Positions 25,087 to 32,542 of a stretch of DNA of 32,542 bases are shown here, piece after piece. The notes below the pieces were generated by a model. That model saw nothing but the letters and a program-made list of their open reading frames with translations. It made no database searches and had not been told where the DNA came from. Location of the stretch: positions 1-32,542 of the forward strand of contig CAJUTE010000030.1 in assembly GCA_910589555.1 (NCBI GenBank), read 5' to 3'. Position numbers and translations under genes: made by a program. Position 1 is the stretch's first letter; every line of letters starts with the position of its first letter. Origin of the DNA: an uncultured Muribaculum sp. GTDB lineage: Bacteria; Bacteroidota; Bacteroidia; Bacteroidales; Muribaculaceae.

Positions 25087-26337
25087 TTACTCGTAGCGTA
25101 TTGATGTTGCAGGATTTATCCTTGCGACTATCTGTCCCGGCACAAGAATCATGAGCCAGCATATAGCGAACACACATATATTAAGCAGCAGTATATGCCA
25201 CCAGTTCACCTCTACCGGCACATAGTCAAGATAATATGCGTCAGGATCAAGCGGCAGAACCCTGGTATATTTCTGAATAAGCAGAAATGCTATTCCTATC
25301 ACATCGCCTGTCACCATTCCGGCTATGACAAGCTTCTGAGCCACATAACTGAATATGCGCCTTATCTCGCCATTAGTGGAGCCTAGAGCCTTCAGAATAC
25401 CGATCATGTTGACCCGCTCCAAAATTATTATGAACAGGCTTGATATCAATGTGAAGCCCGACACAAGAGCCATCAGAACAAGAATCACCACCACATTCGT
25501 GTCAAGAAGTTCCAGCCAGTTGAAATACATCATGCCGTTATCGGTGACTGTCGATAACCTGTAGGTGCCTTTCAGCTTGCCGGTATAACAGGCAAGCATC
25601 ATCTCATTCTGAAGTTTCAGAGCGCTTTCTTCCACTGAAGCATTGCCATTAGTCATCAGTTCCACGCGGCTGCCGGTGTTTTCTCCAACTGAAGCTACCG
25701 ATTGAGTGAATGGCAGCGAACTGAACACAAACACCTTGTCATAATCCCCAAAGTTGGTATCATACACGGCGGCAACATCCATACGTCGCGCTTTCAACGC
25801 TTCGTCGACAAAGAAATAAGCATTCACACGGTCGCCCACTGAAAGCCCGAGCTTGTCAGCTATAATGCGTGACACCACTACTTTATTACGATTTTCCGCA
25901 TCATTATAGTCAGGCACCTCACCGTCAATCACATTATCCCTCACAAAATCCCAGCCCGATCCGGCACTTATGCCTTTGACTGCTATCGCCTCGAAGGTCG
26001 TATCGGTCTTTATTATAGCCGGTTGCTGAATCACAAGCGACGGCGTTTCAAAGTATCCGGTGCCGGCAATTACCTGCTCAAGCTCTTTAGTGAAATCGAT
26101 ATGCTCAGCATCCATGCCCGATTCATAAGATGCAGGATGGATAGACACCTGCGAGTCAAATCCGGTGACCTTATTACGAATCTCCTTCTTAAACCCATAC
26201 ACTATGCTCATCGCCACCATCATAATCATTATCGACAAGGCAATGCCGGCGATAGCGATTATGATGCCGGGCGACATTCCGCGGCGGCTCTCATCGGAAA
26301 GACGTAAGCGACGGGCTATGAACAGCTCGTAGTTCAT
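25087..26337 (-). CDS. FtsX/LolC-E-type ABC transporter permease
   Basis: A 416-residue permease. The N-terminal membrane segment is at about 24-48 (IIIAIAGIALSIMIMMVAMS). A large periplasmic MacB-PCD-like domain extends to about 265, then three segments form the FtsX domain (LVSGFTLISSLFIIILERVN, KALGSTNGEIRRIF, VNWWHILLLNICVFAICWLM). The fold and the ARRLRL N-terminus fit LolC/LolE, which release lipoproteins from the inner membrane with ATPase LolD. No ATPase gene is next to it. The 28-nt gap to the aminotransferase upstream on the same strand suggests a shared transcript. Confidence 0.85.
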   Translation of the reverse strand: MNYELFIARRLRLSDESRRGMSPGIIIAIAGIALSIMIMMVAMSIVYGFKKEIRNKVTGFDSQVSIHPASYESGMDAEHIDFTKELEQVIAGTGYFETPSLVIQQPAIIKTDTTFEAIAVKGISAGSGWDFVRDNVIDGEVPDYNDAENRNKVVVSRIIADKLGLSVGDRVNAYFFVDEALKARRMDVAAVYDTNFGDYDKVFVFSSLPFTQSVASVGENTGSRVELMTNGNASVEESALKLQNEMMLACYTGKLKGTYRLSTVTDNGMMYFNWLELLDTNVVVILVLMALVSGFTLISSLFIIILERVNMIGILKALGSTNGEIRRIFSYVAQKLVIAGMVTGDVIGIAFLLIQKYTRVLPLDPDAYYLDYVPVEVNWWHILLLNICVFAICWLMILVPGQIVARINPATSIRYE

Positions 26338-26365
26338 AGAAACATAATGATTTAAAAATCCATCA

Positions 26366-27565
26366 TCAGATAGTTCGTCCCGGATAGGCTTTCAATGCCT
26401 CACCAAGCACTTGCATAGCCTTGGCAAGCTCCTCTTTGCAAAGCACATAAGCCATGCGCACTTCATTTTTGCCCATGCCCTCGGTTGTATAGAATCCCGA
26501 TGCCGGAGCCATGAAAATGGTTTGCCCCTCGTATTCAAAATGTTCGAGACACCATTCACAGAACTTGTCGGCATCATCTACCGGCAGGCGTACCACTGTA
26601 TAGAATGCACCCATAGGTATCGGCGTGTAGCATCCGGGGATCTTGTTCAACTGGTCAATCAGGAATTTCCTGCGCTCTACATACTCATTGTAAGTCTCAA
26701 GCATATATTCCTTAGGAGTGTCAATCGATGCCTCGGCAACAATCTGCCCCAATAATGGAGGACTCAGACGAGCCTGACAGAATTTCATCACATTCTTTTT
26801 CAACTCCTCATGCTTTGTGATCAAAGCACCGATGCGAATGCCGCACTCATTATATCGTTTCGACACAGAGTCGATCAACACCACCTGCTCCTCGATTCCG
26901 GGAAGATGGAACGCTGAAATGTAAGGAGCGCCTGTGTAACAGAACTCCCTGTACACTTCATCGGAGAACAGGAACAGATCATATTTTTTAACCAGATCTC
27001 TGATCTGGAGCATCTCCTTCATCGTGTAGAGATAGCCTGTGGGGTTATTGGGGTTGCAGATAAGAATGCCTTTGGTCTTCGGTGTTATGAGTTTCTCAAA
27101 TTCCTCAACCGGCGGCAATGAAAATCCATCCTCAATGCTCGAGGGAACCGTGATGATCTTCGCTCCGGCTGAGATGGCAAATGCCATATAATTGGCGTAG
27201 GCGGGCTCAGGGACGATTATCTCATCACCCGGATCAAGACAGGCAAGAAACGCAAACAGCACTGCCTCGGAACCTCCGGTGGTCACAATGATATCATCAA
27301 CATCAACATCGATGTTAAAGCGCTTATAATATTGATGAAGTTTCTGACGCAATGACAGCAACCCCTCCGACGGGCTGTATTCCAGCACCTTCCGGTCAAT
27401 ATGCTTCAACGCATCCAGCCCTTGCTGAGGTGTTGGAACATCGGGCTGACCGATATTCAGGTGATAAACTTTGATGCCTCGCTCTTTTGCGGCGTTAGCC
27501 AATGGAACCAAACGCCTGATTGGAGAAGCGGGCATTATTGTTCCCCGTTGAGATACTTTTGTCAT
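26366..27565 (-). CDS. PLP-dependent class I aminotransferase
   Basis: A 399-residue fold-type I aminotransferase of the aspartate-aminotransferase group. Motifs: HLNIGQPDVPTP (35-46), TTGGSEAVLFAF (95-106), NPNNPTGYLY (171-180), FSDEVYREF (200-208) with Asp202 for the PLP pyridine nitrogen, and the PLP lysine K237 in SVSKRYNECGIRIG, with Arg244 for phosphate. The substrate amino acid is uncertain; aspartate/tyrosine or prephenate-type activities occur in this group. It is transcribed leftward from a region shared with the divergent kinase gene. Confidence 0.92.
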   Translation of the reverse strand: MTKVSQRGTIMPASPIRRLVPLANAAKERGIKVYHLNIGQPDVPTPQQGLDALKHIDRKVLEYSPSEGLLSLRQKLHQYYKRFNIDVDVDDIIVTTGGSEAVLFAFLACLDPGDEIIVPEPAYANYMAFAISAGAKIITVPSSIEDGFSLPPVEEFEKLITPKTKGILICNPNNPTGYLYTMKEMLQIRDLVKKYDLFLFSDEVYREFCYTGAPYISAFHLPGIEEQVVLIDSVSKRYNECGIRIGALITKHEELKKNVMKFCQARLSPPLLGQIVAEASIDTPKEYMLETYNEYVERRKFLIDQLNKIPGCYTPIPMGAFYTVVRLPVDDADKFCEWCLEHFEYEGQTIFMAPASGFYTTEGMGKNEVRMAYVLCKEELAKAMQVLGEALKAYPGRTI

Positions 27566-27586
27566 ACTTCTTTCTTATTTTAATTG

Positions 27587-27625
27587 CAAATGTAATATTT
27601 ATTCGCGGAATTCTGCGTAATTTTG
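27587..27625. promoter_or_regulatory. Divergent -7 elements for aminotransferase and kinase genes
   Basis: CAAATGTA (27587-27594) reads as TACATTTG on the minus strand, a consensus -7 box 22 nt before the aminotransferase ATG. TAATTTTG (27618-27625) is a + strand -7 box 6 nt before the kinase ATG at 27632. Neither has a clear -33 TTTG at the right distance. Confidence 0.5.
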
Positions 27626-27631
27626 TTGAAA

Positions 27632-29074
27632 ATGATTACCCCGATGATGGAAAAACAACTTCTTGTTCTATATAAAACCCTTACAGGACACTCTCCTGCC
27701 GAAATAAAAAGAATAGCCGGAGCCGGAAGCAACCGCCGATATTTCAGACTCTGTCCGAATCCCGATATAATAGGAACCATCGGCACTTCTCGGGAAGAAA
27801 ACGAAGCATTCATATACTTGTGCGAAAACTTCCACAAGAAAGGGTTGCCGGTGCCGGAGATACTTGCCATGACGGTAGACCATAGCTGCTATCTGCAATC
27901 GGATCTCGGCGATACGGCTCTGTTTGATTTAATTTCCAAAAGACCCGACAAGTCGGAGTGGAATGAGGATATAACCGCTCTCTTGACAAAGACAATCACT
28001 CTTCTACCCAAAATGCAGTGGATTGGCGGCAAAGACCTTGACTATTGCAAATGCTATCCGGTGCCGGAGATGGACCGCCGGTCGGTGATGTGGGATCTCA
28101 ATTATTTCAAATATTGCTTTCTGAAAGCCACCGGTATCGAATTTCGCGAAGATTTCCTTGAAGATGATTTTGAAAAGTTTGCCGACATTCTTCTCCGAGA
28201 AAAAAGCGACACATTCATGTTCCGCGATTTTCAGTCAAGAAATGTGATGATAAAGAACGGCGAACCATATTTCATCGACTTTCAAGGCGGACGTCGCGGA
28301 CCGTGGCAGTATGACCTCGTTTCATTCCTTTGGCAAGCAAAAGCAGCATTCCCCCCATCACTCCGCGACAAGCTGATTGAATACTATCTCAATGCAGCAT
28401 CGGAATTTGCCGAAATTGACCGATATAATTTCTTCCACACTCTCCCCTATTTCGTATTGTTCCGCACGCTGCAAGTGCTCGGTGCCTACGGGTTCAGAGG
28501 CTACGTGGAGCATAAACCTCACTTTTTGCAAAGCATCCCCGGAGCAATAAGAAATCTCACCGAAATACTCGATCACGGATTCCCCGAGCTGCCCTACCTG
28601 AATAGTCTGCTTAAAGAGATGTCGTCGAGGGAACGATTCAATGATCAGCAAGAAAAAACTGATCGTCTTACGGTTAAAGTCGCAAGCTTCGGATATAACC
28701 GTCATGGCATACCCACCGACCTGTCGGGCAACGGCGGCGGATTTGTATTTGACTGCCGTGCACTCCACAATCCCGGAAGATATGACCAATATAAGCAGCT
28801 CACGGGACTCGATCGCGAAGTTATCGAATTTCTTGAAAACGACGGATCCATATTGCAGTTTCTGAGTGAAGTATATCCCATGGTCGATAATTCGGTAGAA
28901 ACATATCTCAACCGTGGATTCACAAGCCTGATGGTGAGCTTCGGATGCACCGGCGGGCAACACCGCTCCGTCTATAGCGCCGAGCATCTCGCGGCACATC
29001 TGCATGAACGCTTCCCCGATGCAATTATTGAACTCACGCATTTTGAACTTGGCAAAAAACTGATATTGAAATGA
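27632..29074 (+). CDS. APH-like sugar kinase fused to RapZ C-terminal domain
   Basis: The ATG at 27632 gives 480 residues; 27644 and 27647 are other ATG choices, better if the -7 box at 27618-27625 is used. Residues 1-310 are an aminoglycoside-phosphotransferase-fold kinase: RIAGAGSNRRYFRL (nucleotide loop), FMFRDFQSRNVMI (catalytic loop) and FIDFQGGRRGPWQYDLVS (metal site). Residues about 344-480 match the RapZ C-terminal domain (VKVASFGYN, HGIP, FVFDCRALHNPGRY, VSFGCTGGQHRSV). The kinase part resembles AmgK, which phosphorylates N-acetylmuramate or GlcNAc at the anomeric carbon. The downstream overlapping gene resembles MurU, supporting peptidoglycan recycling. RapZ in E. coli senses GlcN6P and directs glmS small-RNA decay; the fusion hints at amino-sugar sensing. 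Confidence 0.85.
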   Translation: MITPMMEKQLLVLYKTLTGHSPAEIKRIAGAGSNRRYFRLCPNPDIIGTIGTSREENEAFIYLCENFHKKGLPVPEILAMTVDHSCYLQSDLGDTALFDLISKRPDKSEWNEDITALLTKTITLLPKMQWIGGKDLDYCKCYPVPEMDRRSVMWDLNYFKYCFLKATGIEFREDFLEDDFEKFADILLREKSDTFMFRDFQSRNVMIKNGEPYFIDFQGGRRGPWQYDLVSFLWQAKAAFPPSLRDKLIEYYLNAASEFAEIDRYNFFHTLPYFVLFRTLQVLGAYGFRGYVEHKPHFLQSIPGAIRNLTEILDHGFPELPYLNSLLKEMSSRERFNDQQEKTDRLTVKVASFGYNRHGIPTDLSGNGGGFVFDCRALHNPGRYDQYKQLTGLDREVIEFLENDGSILQFLSEVYPMVDNSVETYLNRGFTSLMVSFGCTGGQHRSVYSAEHLAAHLHERFPDAIIELTHFELGKKLILK

Positions 29075-29808
29075 AAGCTATGATTTTCGCAGCCGGACTC
29101 GGCACACGGCTGCGTCCTATCACCGATTCGGTGCCTAAAGCGCTTGTGCAAGTTGGCGGCATCCCCATGCTGCAACGTGTCATAATGAATCTGAAAAACG
29201 CCGGATGCTCTCACATCATAGTCAATGTGCATCATTTCCCCGACATGATCATCGACTTTCTTGCCGCACATGACAATTTCGGAATAGAGATAGTCGTCAG
29301 CGACGAACGCCACAAACTGCTTGACACCGGGGGCGGAATAGTGAAAGCCGCTTCGTGGCTTGATGGAAACGAGCCGTTCATAGTACACAATGCCGATATC
29401 CTCACCTACTTGGATCTACGCGAACTTTACGACGCCCACTGCAATTCCCGCTCTGACGCAACTCTGCTGGTAAGCAGCCGAAAAACCTCACGCTACCTGC
29501 TTTTTGACAACGACATGAAAATGAACGGCTGGATAAACGGCTCTACCGGTGAAGTGAAGCCGGCTGGGACCAATGCCACCGATTTCGAAAAATACGCCTT
29601 CAATGGCATCCATGTCTTGTCACCATCAGCTCTTCATGAGTTGACATCGTTTCGAAAAGAGGGCGAAGCCTTCTCGATAATGGACTTCTACATTGACGCC
29701 TGCCGGCATCTAAACTTCAACGGATTCCTGCCTGATTCACAATACTCATGGTTTGACATCGGCAAGCCAGCGTCACTCACAGCAGCCGAAACTCACCTCG
29801 CCAACTAA
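29071..29808 (+). CDS. murU: Sugar-1-phosphate nucleotidyltransferase, MurU-like
   Basis: A 245-residue GT-A-fold nucleotidyltransferase. The signature is at the N-terminus (MIFAAGLGTRLRPITDSVPK, residues 4-23), with the metal/substrate motifs LDTGGGIVKAA, FIVHNADI and YAFNGIHVLSP, and the C-terminal FSIMDFYIDAC and WFDIGKPASL. Length is that of MurU, which makes UDP-MurNAc from MurNAc-1-phosphate and UTP. It overlaps the kinase-RapZ gene by 4 nt (ATGA), the same kinase-then-MurU order as AmgK-MurU. Mannose- or glucose-1-phosphate enzymes are the alternative. Confidence 0.82.
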   Translation: MKAMIFAAGLGTRLRPITDSVPKALVQVGGIPMLQRVIMNLKNAGCSHIIVNVHHFPDMIIDFLAAHDNFGIEIVVSDERHKLLDTGGGIVKAASWLDGNEPFIVHNADILTYLDLRELYDAHCNSRSDATLLVSSRKTSRYLLFDNDMKMNGWINGSTGEVKPAGTNATDFEKYAFNGIHVLSPSALHELTSFRKEGEAFSIMDFYIDACRHLNFNGFLPDSQYSWFDIGKPASLTAAETHLAN

Positions 29809-29831
29809 TAATCCAACTCAACTGAAAAACC

Positions 29832-29912
29832 ATGGATCGACACGCATTCCGAGCCATTTGGCATGACTACAATTCCGGCGTATATTTCGTCACAATGTGC
29901 AGCATCAATTAA
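29832..29912 (+). pseudogene. N-terminal remnant of a REP-associated (Y1) transposase
   Basis: 26 codons, starting at an ATG and ending in TAA, encode RHAFRAIWHDYNSGVYFVTM and the Cys-Ser that follows. This matches the start of IS200-like REP-associated tyrosine transposases (pattern R..R...HDY...G.YFVT.C). Everything after that is missing; the frame breaks just before the AbiE operator. No repeat-like hairpins were found immediately around it. Confidence 0.7.
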
Positions 29913-29929
29913 GCTCTATTATTAAAGTT

Positions 29930-29968
29930 GATTTTGTCGCAAAAATTTACTAAATTTGCGACAAAATC
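29930..29968 (+). promoter_or_regulatory. Promoter and 14-bp palindromic operator of AbiE operon
   Basis: GATTTTGTCGCAAA (29930-29943) and TTTGCGACAAAATC (29955-29968) are perfect 14-bp inverted copies with an 11-nt spacer. The right arm overlaps the -7 box TAAATTTG (29951-29958), and GTTG (29927-29930) stands 20 nt upstream as -33. AbiEi antitoxins repress their own promoters by binding inverted repeats, so this is the likely AbiEi operator. Confidence 0.75.
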
Positions 29969-30016
29969 ATTTAGCATTTCGCGGATATTCGTGATAGACA
30001 AGATTTGGAGCAACCA

Positions 30017-30631
30017 ATGGAAAGTATTGAGGATAAAATATATAATTCAATAAAAAGGAGAAAGAAAGGTGCAATAATCTTTGCGTCTGACTTCTCACAC
30101 CTCTATGGCGGCATTGCTGGAAACAAGGCTTTGGAACGGCTTGCCGGTGCAAATAAAATAATCCGGCTATCAAGAGGCATATATTGCCGTCCTCAAATCG
30201 ACACTGAATTGGGGCTTGGAGTCATATATCCTACGTTGGAGGAAATAGCAGAGGCAATTGCCAAACGGGATAAATCCAGAATCATGCCAACCGGTGATTA
30301 TGCCCTCAATCGTCTTGGTTTGTCCACACAGGTTCCGATGAATGCAGTCTATTACACTGATGGTGCTCCAAGAAATATAAAAATATACAATGGAAGAGGC
30401 ATCACCTTTCTTAGGGTTGTTCCCAAACGGCTTGCGTTCAAGAACAAACTTTCAGCGATGCTGACACTCGCATTGCAGGAAATCGGTAAAGGCAATTTGT
30501 CGGAAGAGCAGAATAAACGTATCAAGGAATTGCTCACGCAAGTTCCGCAAAATATAATTGCAGAAGATTATCCACTTATGCCCGAATGGATAAGGGCTTT
30601 AATAAAACGAAGTTATGCAGAACTTTCTTAA
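30017..30631 (+). CDS. AbiEi-type antitoxin (DUF6088-like)
   Basis: The ATG at 30017 gives 204 residues; the frame is open from a TTG at 30005. The N-terminal part (ESIEDKIYNSIKRRKKGAII with FASDFSHLYGG) is a winged-helix-like DNA-binding domain, followed by an antitoxin core (IYPTLEEIAEAIAKRD, PTGDYALNRLGLSTQVP, FLRVVPKRLAF). This is the DUF6088/AbiEi family found upstream of AbiEii toxins. It would neutralise the toxin and autorepress through the palindrome upstream. It overlaps the toxin gene by 17 nt. Confidence 0.82.
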   Translation: MESIEDKIYNSIKRRKKGAIIFASDFSHLYGGIAGNKALERLAGANKIIRLSRGIYCRPQIDTELGLGVIYPTLEEIAEAIAKRDKSRIMPTGDYALNRLGLSTQVPMNAVYYTDGAPRNIKIYNGRGITFLRVVPKRLAFKNKLSAMLTLALQEIGKGNLSEEQNKRIKELLTQVPQNIIAEDYPLMPEWIRALIKRSYAELS

Positions 30632-31619
30632 ACGGACTGATGTCCAGCGAAAGACTATATATGAGCAGATAGCCCTGAGAGTCGGAATCTCCGACCCTCG
30701 TGCCATTGAAAAGGACATGTGGGTAACATCACTGTTGCAGGTAGCGTTCGGGCTTCCATACGCCGACAAATTCGTGTTCAAGGGTGGTTCCTCTCTCAGT
30801 AAGGTGTGGAAACTGATTCACCGCTTTTCTGAAGACATTGACCTCGCGATGGATCGTTCGTTATTCGGACTGGATGGAGATTTGACCAAAAAGCAATTGA
30901 AGAAATTGAGAAAAGAGTCATCCTTGTTCGTGAAGCAAAAACTCGCGACTGACATTGCCGCATCGTTGCGCGACTATGGCATCGACACGTACTGTGAAGT
31001 TATCCCCGAACCTGATGGAGAAGGAGACGGCACATATCCCGAACCCCGGAAAATTCATATCGCATATAAATCCGTGTTTGATAGTGGCGATGGTTATCTT
31101 CGTCCCGAGGTCCTTCTTGAAGTTGGTGCCCGCTCACTCTTTGAGCCGACATCAGAAGCCTTTGTCAAGTCCATGATTTCAGAAGACAGCAATATTGAGA
31201 CCTCTGTTGTTGATAACAAAATCATATGCGCCATTCCGCAAAAGACGTTCTTGGAGAAAGTATTTCTACTTCACGAACTTTTCACTACTGAAATGGGGAT
31301 GAGAGCAAATAGAAAGTCAAGGCACCTTTATGATTTGGAACACCTTATGGCTCACGAAGAAATCCTGTCAGCAGTGAACGACGCAAAACTGTGGGAAACC
31401 ATCCGGCATCATCGAGAAGTTTTCACCTCAATCAAAGGGGTGGATTATGCTCCGGACGTGCGTCAGTGCATAGTCCTCATTCCGCCAAAAGAATATGACT
31501 CAGAATGGCGTAACGACTACAATGCGATGCAAAAGTCGATGATTTACGGCGATGAGATGTCATACGAAGAATTAATTGCAAGAATAGGACATCTTCAGGA
31601 TCTTTTCAGAAACGTGTAA
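30615..31619 (+). CDS. AbiEii-type nucleotidyltransferase toxin
   Basis: A 334-residue nucleotidyltransferase of the AbiEii/AbiGii family. The signature is FKGGSSLSKVW (55-65) followed by FSEDIDLAM (71-79), the G[GS]S..L..W.[DE].D arrangement of the DNA polymerase beta-type active site. The later TFLEKVFLLHEL and SRHLYDLEHL segments are also family-typical. Homologues block growth by transferring nucleotides to tRNA or other targets, giving phage abortive infection. As part of a type IV-style module it could serve phage defence or element maintenance. Confidence 0.87.
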   Translation: MQNFLKRTDVQRKTIYEQIALRVGISDPRAIEKDMWVTSLLQVAFGLPYADKFVFKGGSSLSKVWKLIHRFSEDIDLAMDRSLFGLDGDLTKKQLKKLRKESSLFVKQKLATDIAASLRDYGIDTYCEVIPEPDGEGDGTYPEPRKIHIAYKSVFDSGDGYLRPEVLLEVGARSLFEPTSEAFVKSMISEDSNIETSVVDNKIICAIPQKTFLEKVFLLHELFTTEMGMRANRKSRHLYDLEHLMAHEEILSAVNDAKLWETIRHHREVFTSIKGVDYAPDVRQCIVLIPPKEYDSEWRNDYNAMQKSMIYGDEMSYEELIARIGHLQDLFRNV

Positions 31620-31820
31620 TTTTCTATCAAAAGACACTTCGCTTTCTGGAGCAATGAAGGAGAATTTTAATACATCTATTGTCCGGATTGATTTCGAGGC
31701 TTGGGGAGAGATTTGCGTCCGCCACACAAAATCCAATCACAAAACACAGAAACTCACTTCGCCAACTGTTAAAATCACTGATTCTAAACATTTGTTGAGC
31801 GGTTTTATTTTTATCAGTTG

Positions 31821-31828
31821 TAACTTTG
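31821..31828 (+). promoter_or_regulatory. Putative -7 element of the SecD-like lipoprotein gene
   Basis: TAACTTTG is a consensus -7 box 45 nt before the ATG at 31874. The -33 element at exact spacing is not clear (TTTG occurs at 31791-31794, 26 nt away). The rest of 31620-31873 shows no convincing gene; a short open frame at 31654-31836 looks non-coding. Confidence 0.45.
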
Positions 31829-31873
31829 TAAATTGAATAATAAACCCTGAAATTAATATCAATACATCAACCC

Positions 31874-32308
31874 ATGAAGAAGTCTATAACTCTCTTTTTG
31901 ACATTACTGATTTCAGTATTCCTTATACTTTGTGGATGTTCTTCACATCGCAGGGTTGACGGTTGGTATCCGGTCGCTGACCATCCCGACAATTTGATCA
32001 TAGGAAAACCGTTGGTGACAGTTAAAGATTTTGGATATGTGGCAATTGTAAGAGATACATTTATCATCGACAACACTCCTGTAAGTATATTTTTGATTCA
32101 GGGACAAGTGAAACCGGACAAACGTCAGCAATGGGCAGATGGGACAGAACAGCTAATTGGCAAAAAACTTGGCTTTGTCTATAACGACTCCGTTATAACC
32201 GCGCCTCGAATCAATATTCGAATCGAAAGCGGTTCATTTCAAATCAACAGCCCCGACACTATTCTCCTCAAAAACATTTACAATTCAATCCTGCAACAAA
32301 TTAAATAA
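31874..32308 (+). CDS. Orphan lipoprotein with SecD P1-head-like domain
   Basis: A 144-residue lipoprotein with a signal peptide and lipobox ending at Cys22 (ILCGC). No acidic export signal follows, so it probably faces the periplasm. Residues about 85-128 (WADGTEQLIGKKLGFVYNDS, then VITAPRINIRIESGSFQI) match the P1-head pattern of SecD/SecDF: a hydrophobic strand with GKxLGxVxND, V..AP.I, and I.SG.F.I. In SecDF this domain binds emerging proteins in the periplasm. Here it is detached from the transmembrane part, and nothing next to it belongs to Sec. Function is unknown; the P1-head resemblance is by pattern. Confidence 0.65.
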   Translation: MKKSITLFLTLLISVFLILCGCSSHRRVDGWYPVADHPDNLIIGKPLVTVKDFGYVAIVRDTFIIDNTPVSIFLIQGQVKPDKRQQWADGTEQLIGKKLGFVYNDSVITAPRINIRIESGSFQINSPDTILLKNIYNSILQQIK

Positions 32309-32335
32309 CATCAACAAGACAACCGATTAAACAGC

Positions 32336-32416
32336 ATGAACATTCTGATTATAGGAGCGACATCAGGCATAGGTCATGAATTATGGCAATATTATTGTGG
32401 CAATTACAAGGCTTAA
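32336..32416 (+). pseudogene. N-terminal remnant of a short-chain dehydrogenase
   Basis: 26 codons read MNILIIGATSGIGHELWQYY plus a short tail ending in TAA. The GATSGIG run is the Rossmann NAD(P)-binding motif of the SDR family, at the right distance from the start, but the remaining ~200 residues are absent. The gene was cut off and the DNA beyond it is non-coding with a REP-like palindrome. Confidence 0.65.
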
Positions 32417-32470
32417 AACGCCGGTAAATCAGGATCCACGCCATCATGCCCAACCCCATGACCATTCCAG

Positions 32471-32489
32471 TAGGGACGCGATACATCGC
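32471..32489. repeat. REP-like short palindrome
   Basis: TAGGGACGCGATACATCGC contains GCGAT-AC-ATCGC (32478-32489), preceded by GTAGGGAC. A GTAGGGACGCGAT start with a short hairpin is the type spread by REP-associated transposases; the right flank (ATGTCAC instead of a matching GTCC) is degenerate. A remnant of such a transposase lies at 29832-29912. Confidence 0.45.
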
Positions 32490-32513
32490 AATGTCACTAA
32501 CTTAAGAAAAGAC

Positions 32514-32542
32514 GAGCCTGTAGTCACTCTAGACACAGGCTC
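32514..32542. terminator. Hairpin at the window end
   Basis: GAGCCTGT (32514-32521) pairs perfectly with ACAGGCTC (32535-32542). An A-rich stretch (AAGAAAA) precedes it. As the window stops at the stem's last base the following T run cannot be seen. It is probably the terminator of a gene to the right or of the decayed region. Confidence 0.6.

Noticed and set aside
31654..31836. 60-codon frame between AbiEii and the lipoprotein
   Set aside because: It overlaps the lipoprotein promoter, has no start context and resembles no family.

Overview
The window looks like chromosomal DNA of a gut Bacteroidales bacterium, most likely Muribaculaceae or a close relative. The evidence is Bacteroidetes-type promoters (TTTG, about 20 nt, TAnnTTTG), the lack of strong Shine-Dalgarno sequences, a xenosiderophore (xusABC-like) operon, a NusG/UpxY-like regulator beside a polysaccharide locus, and a TolC/HlyD/MFS efflux operon. 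No rRNA, tRNA or CRISPR was seen.

Layout. (1) 238-5289 (+): TonB-dependent receptor, DUF4374 surface lipoprotein and PepSY membrane protein, matching the order of the Bacteroides XusA-XusB-XusC siderophore system. (2) 5289-5660: G/C-run hairpins, a terminator, and a ~170 bp segment bounded by 20 bp inverted repeats that carries a consensus promoter facing right. This has the form of an invertible (phase-variable) promoter. (3) 5666-8938: a 513-aa protein combining a degenerate tyrosine-recombinase-like N-terminus with a C-terminal NusG/UpxY-like antiterminator, then a gene in the position of upxZ, then a RelE-type toxin-antitoxin pair. A second, truncated copy of the upxZ-position gene's 3' end follows the pair. 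(4) 8952-17542 (+): an AT-rich, tightly overlapping surface-polysaccharide cluster with flippase, pyruvyltransferase-like protein, five glycosyltransferases, polymerase and acyltransferase. (5) 17626-19906 (-): NAD salvage (pncA-pncB) and a cupin. (6) 20178-25008 (+): Spy/DUF4890-like periplasmic protein and a tripartite efflux operon. (7) 25087-27565 (-): LolC/E-like permease and an aminotransferase. (8) 27632-29808 (+): kinase-RapZ fusion and nucleotidyltransferase, resembling AmgK-MurU cell-wall recycling. (9) 29832-32542: an accessory tail with a transposase remnant, an AbiE-type toxin-antitoxin operon under a large palindromic operator, an orphan SecD-like lipoprotein, a truncated SDR gene, a REP-like palindrome and a terminator stem.

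The most interesting region is 5440-17542. Its parts suggest one switchable surface-polysaccharide locus: an invertible promoter drives a recombinase-like/NusG fusion, which would then promote read-through of the long AT-rich operon. A toxin-antitoxin module sits between regulator and operon and is flanked by duplicated gene ends. The function of the fusion and the inversion itself are inferences from sequence.
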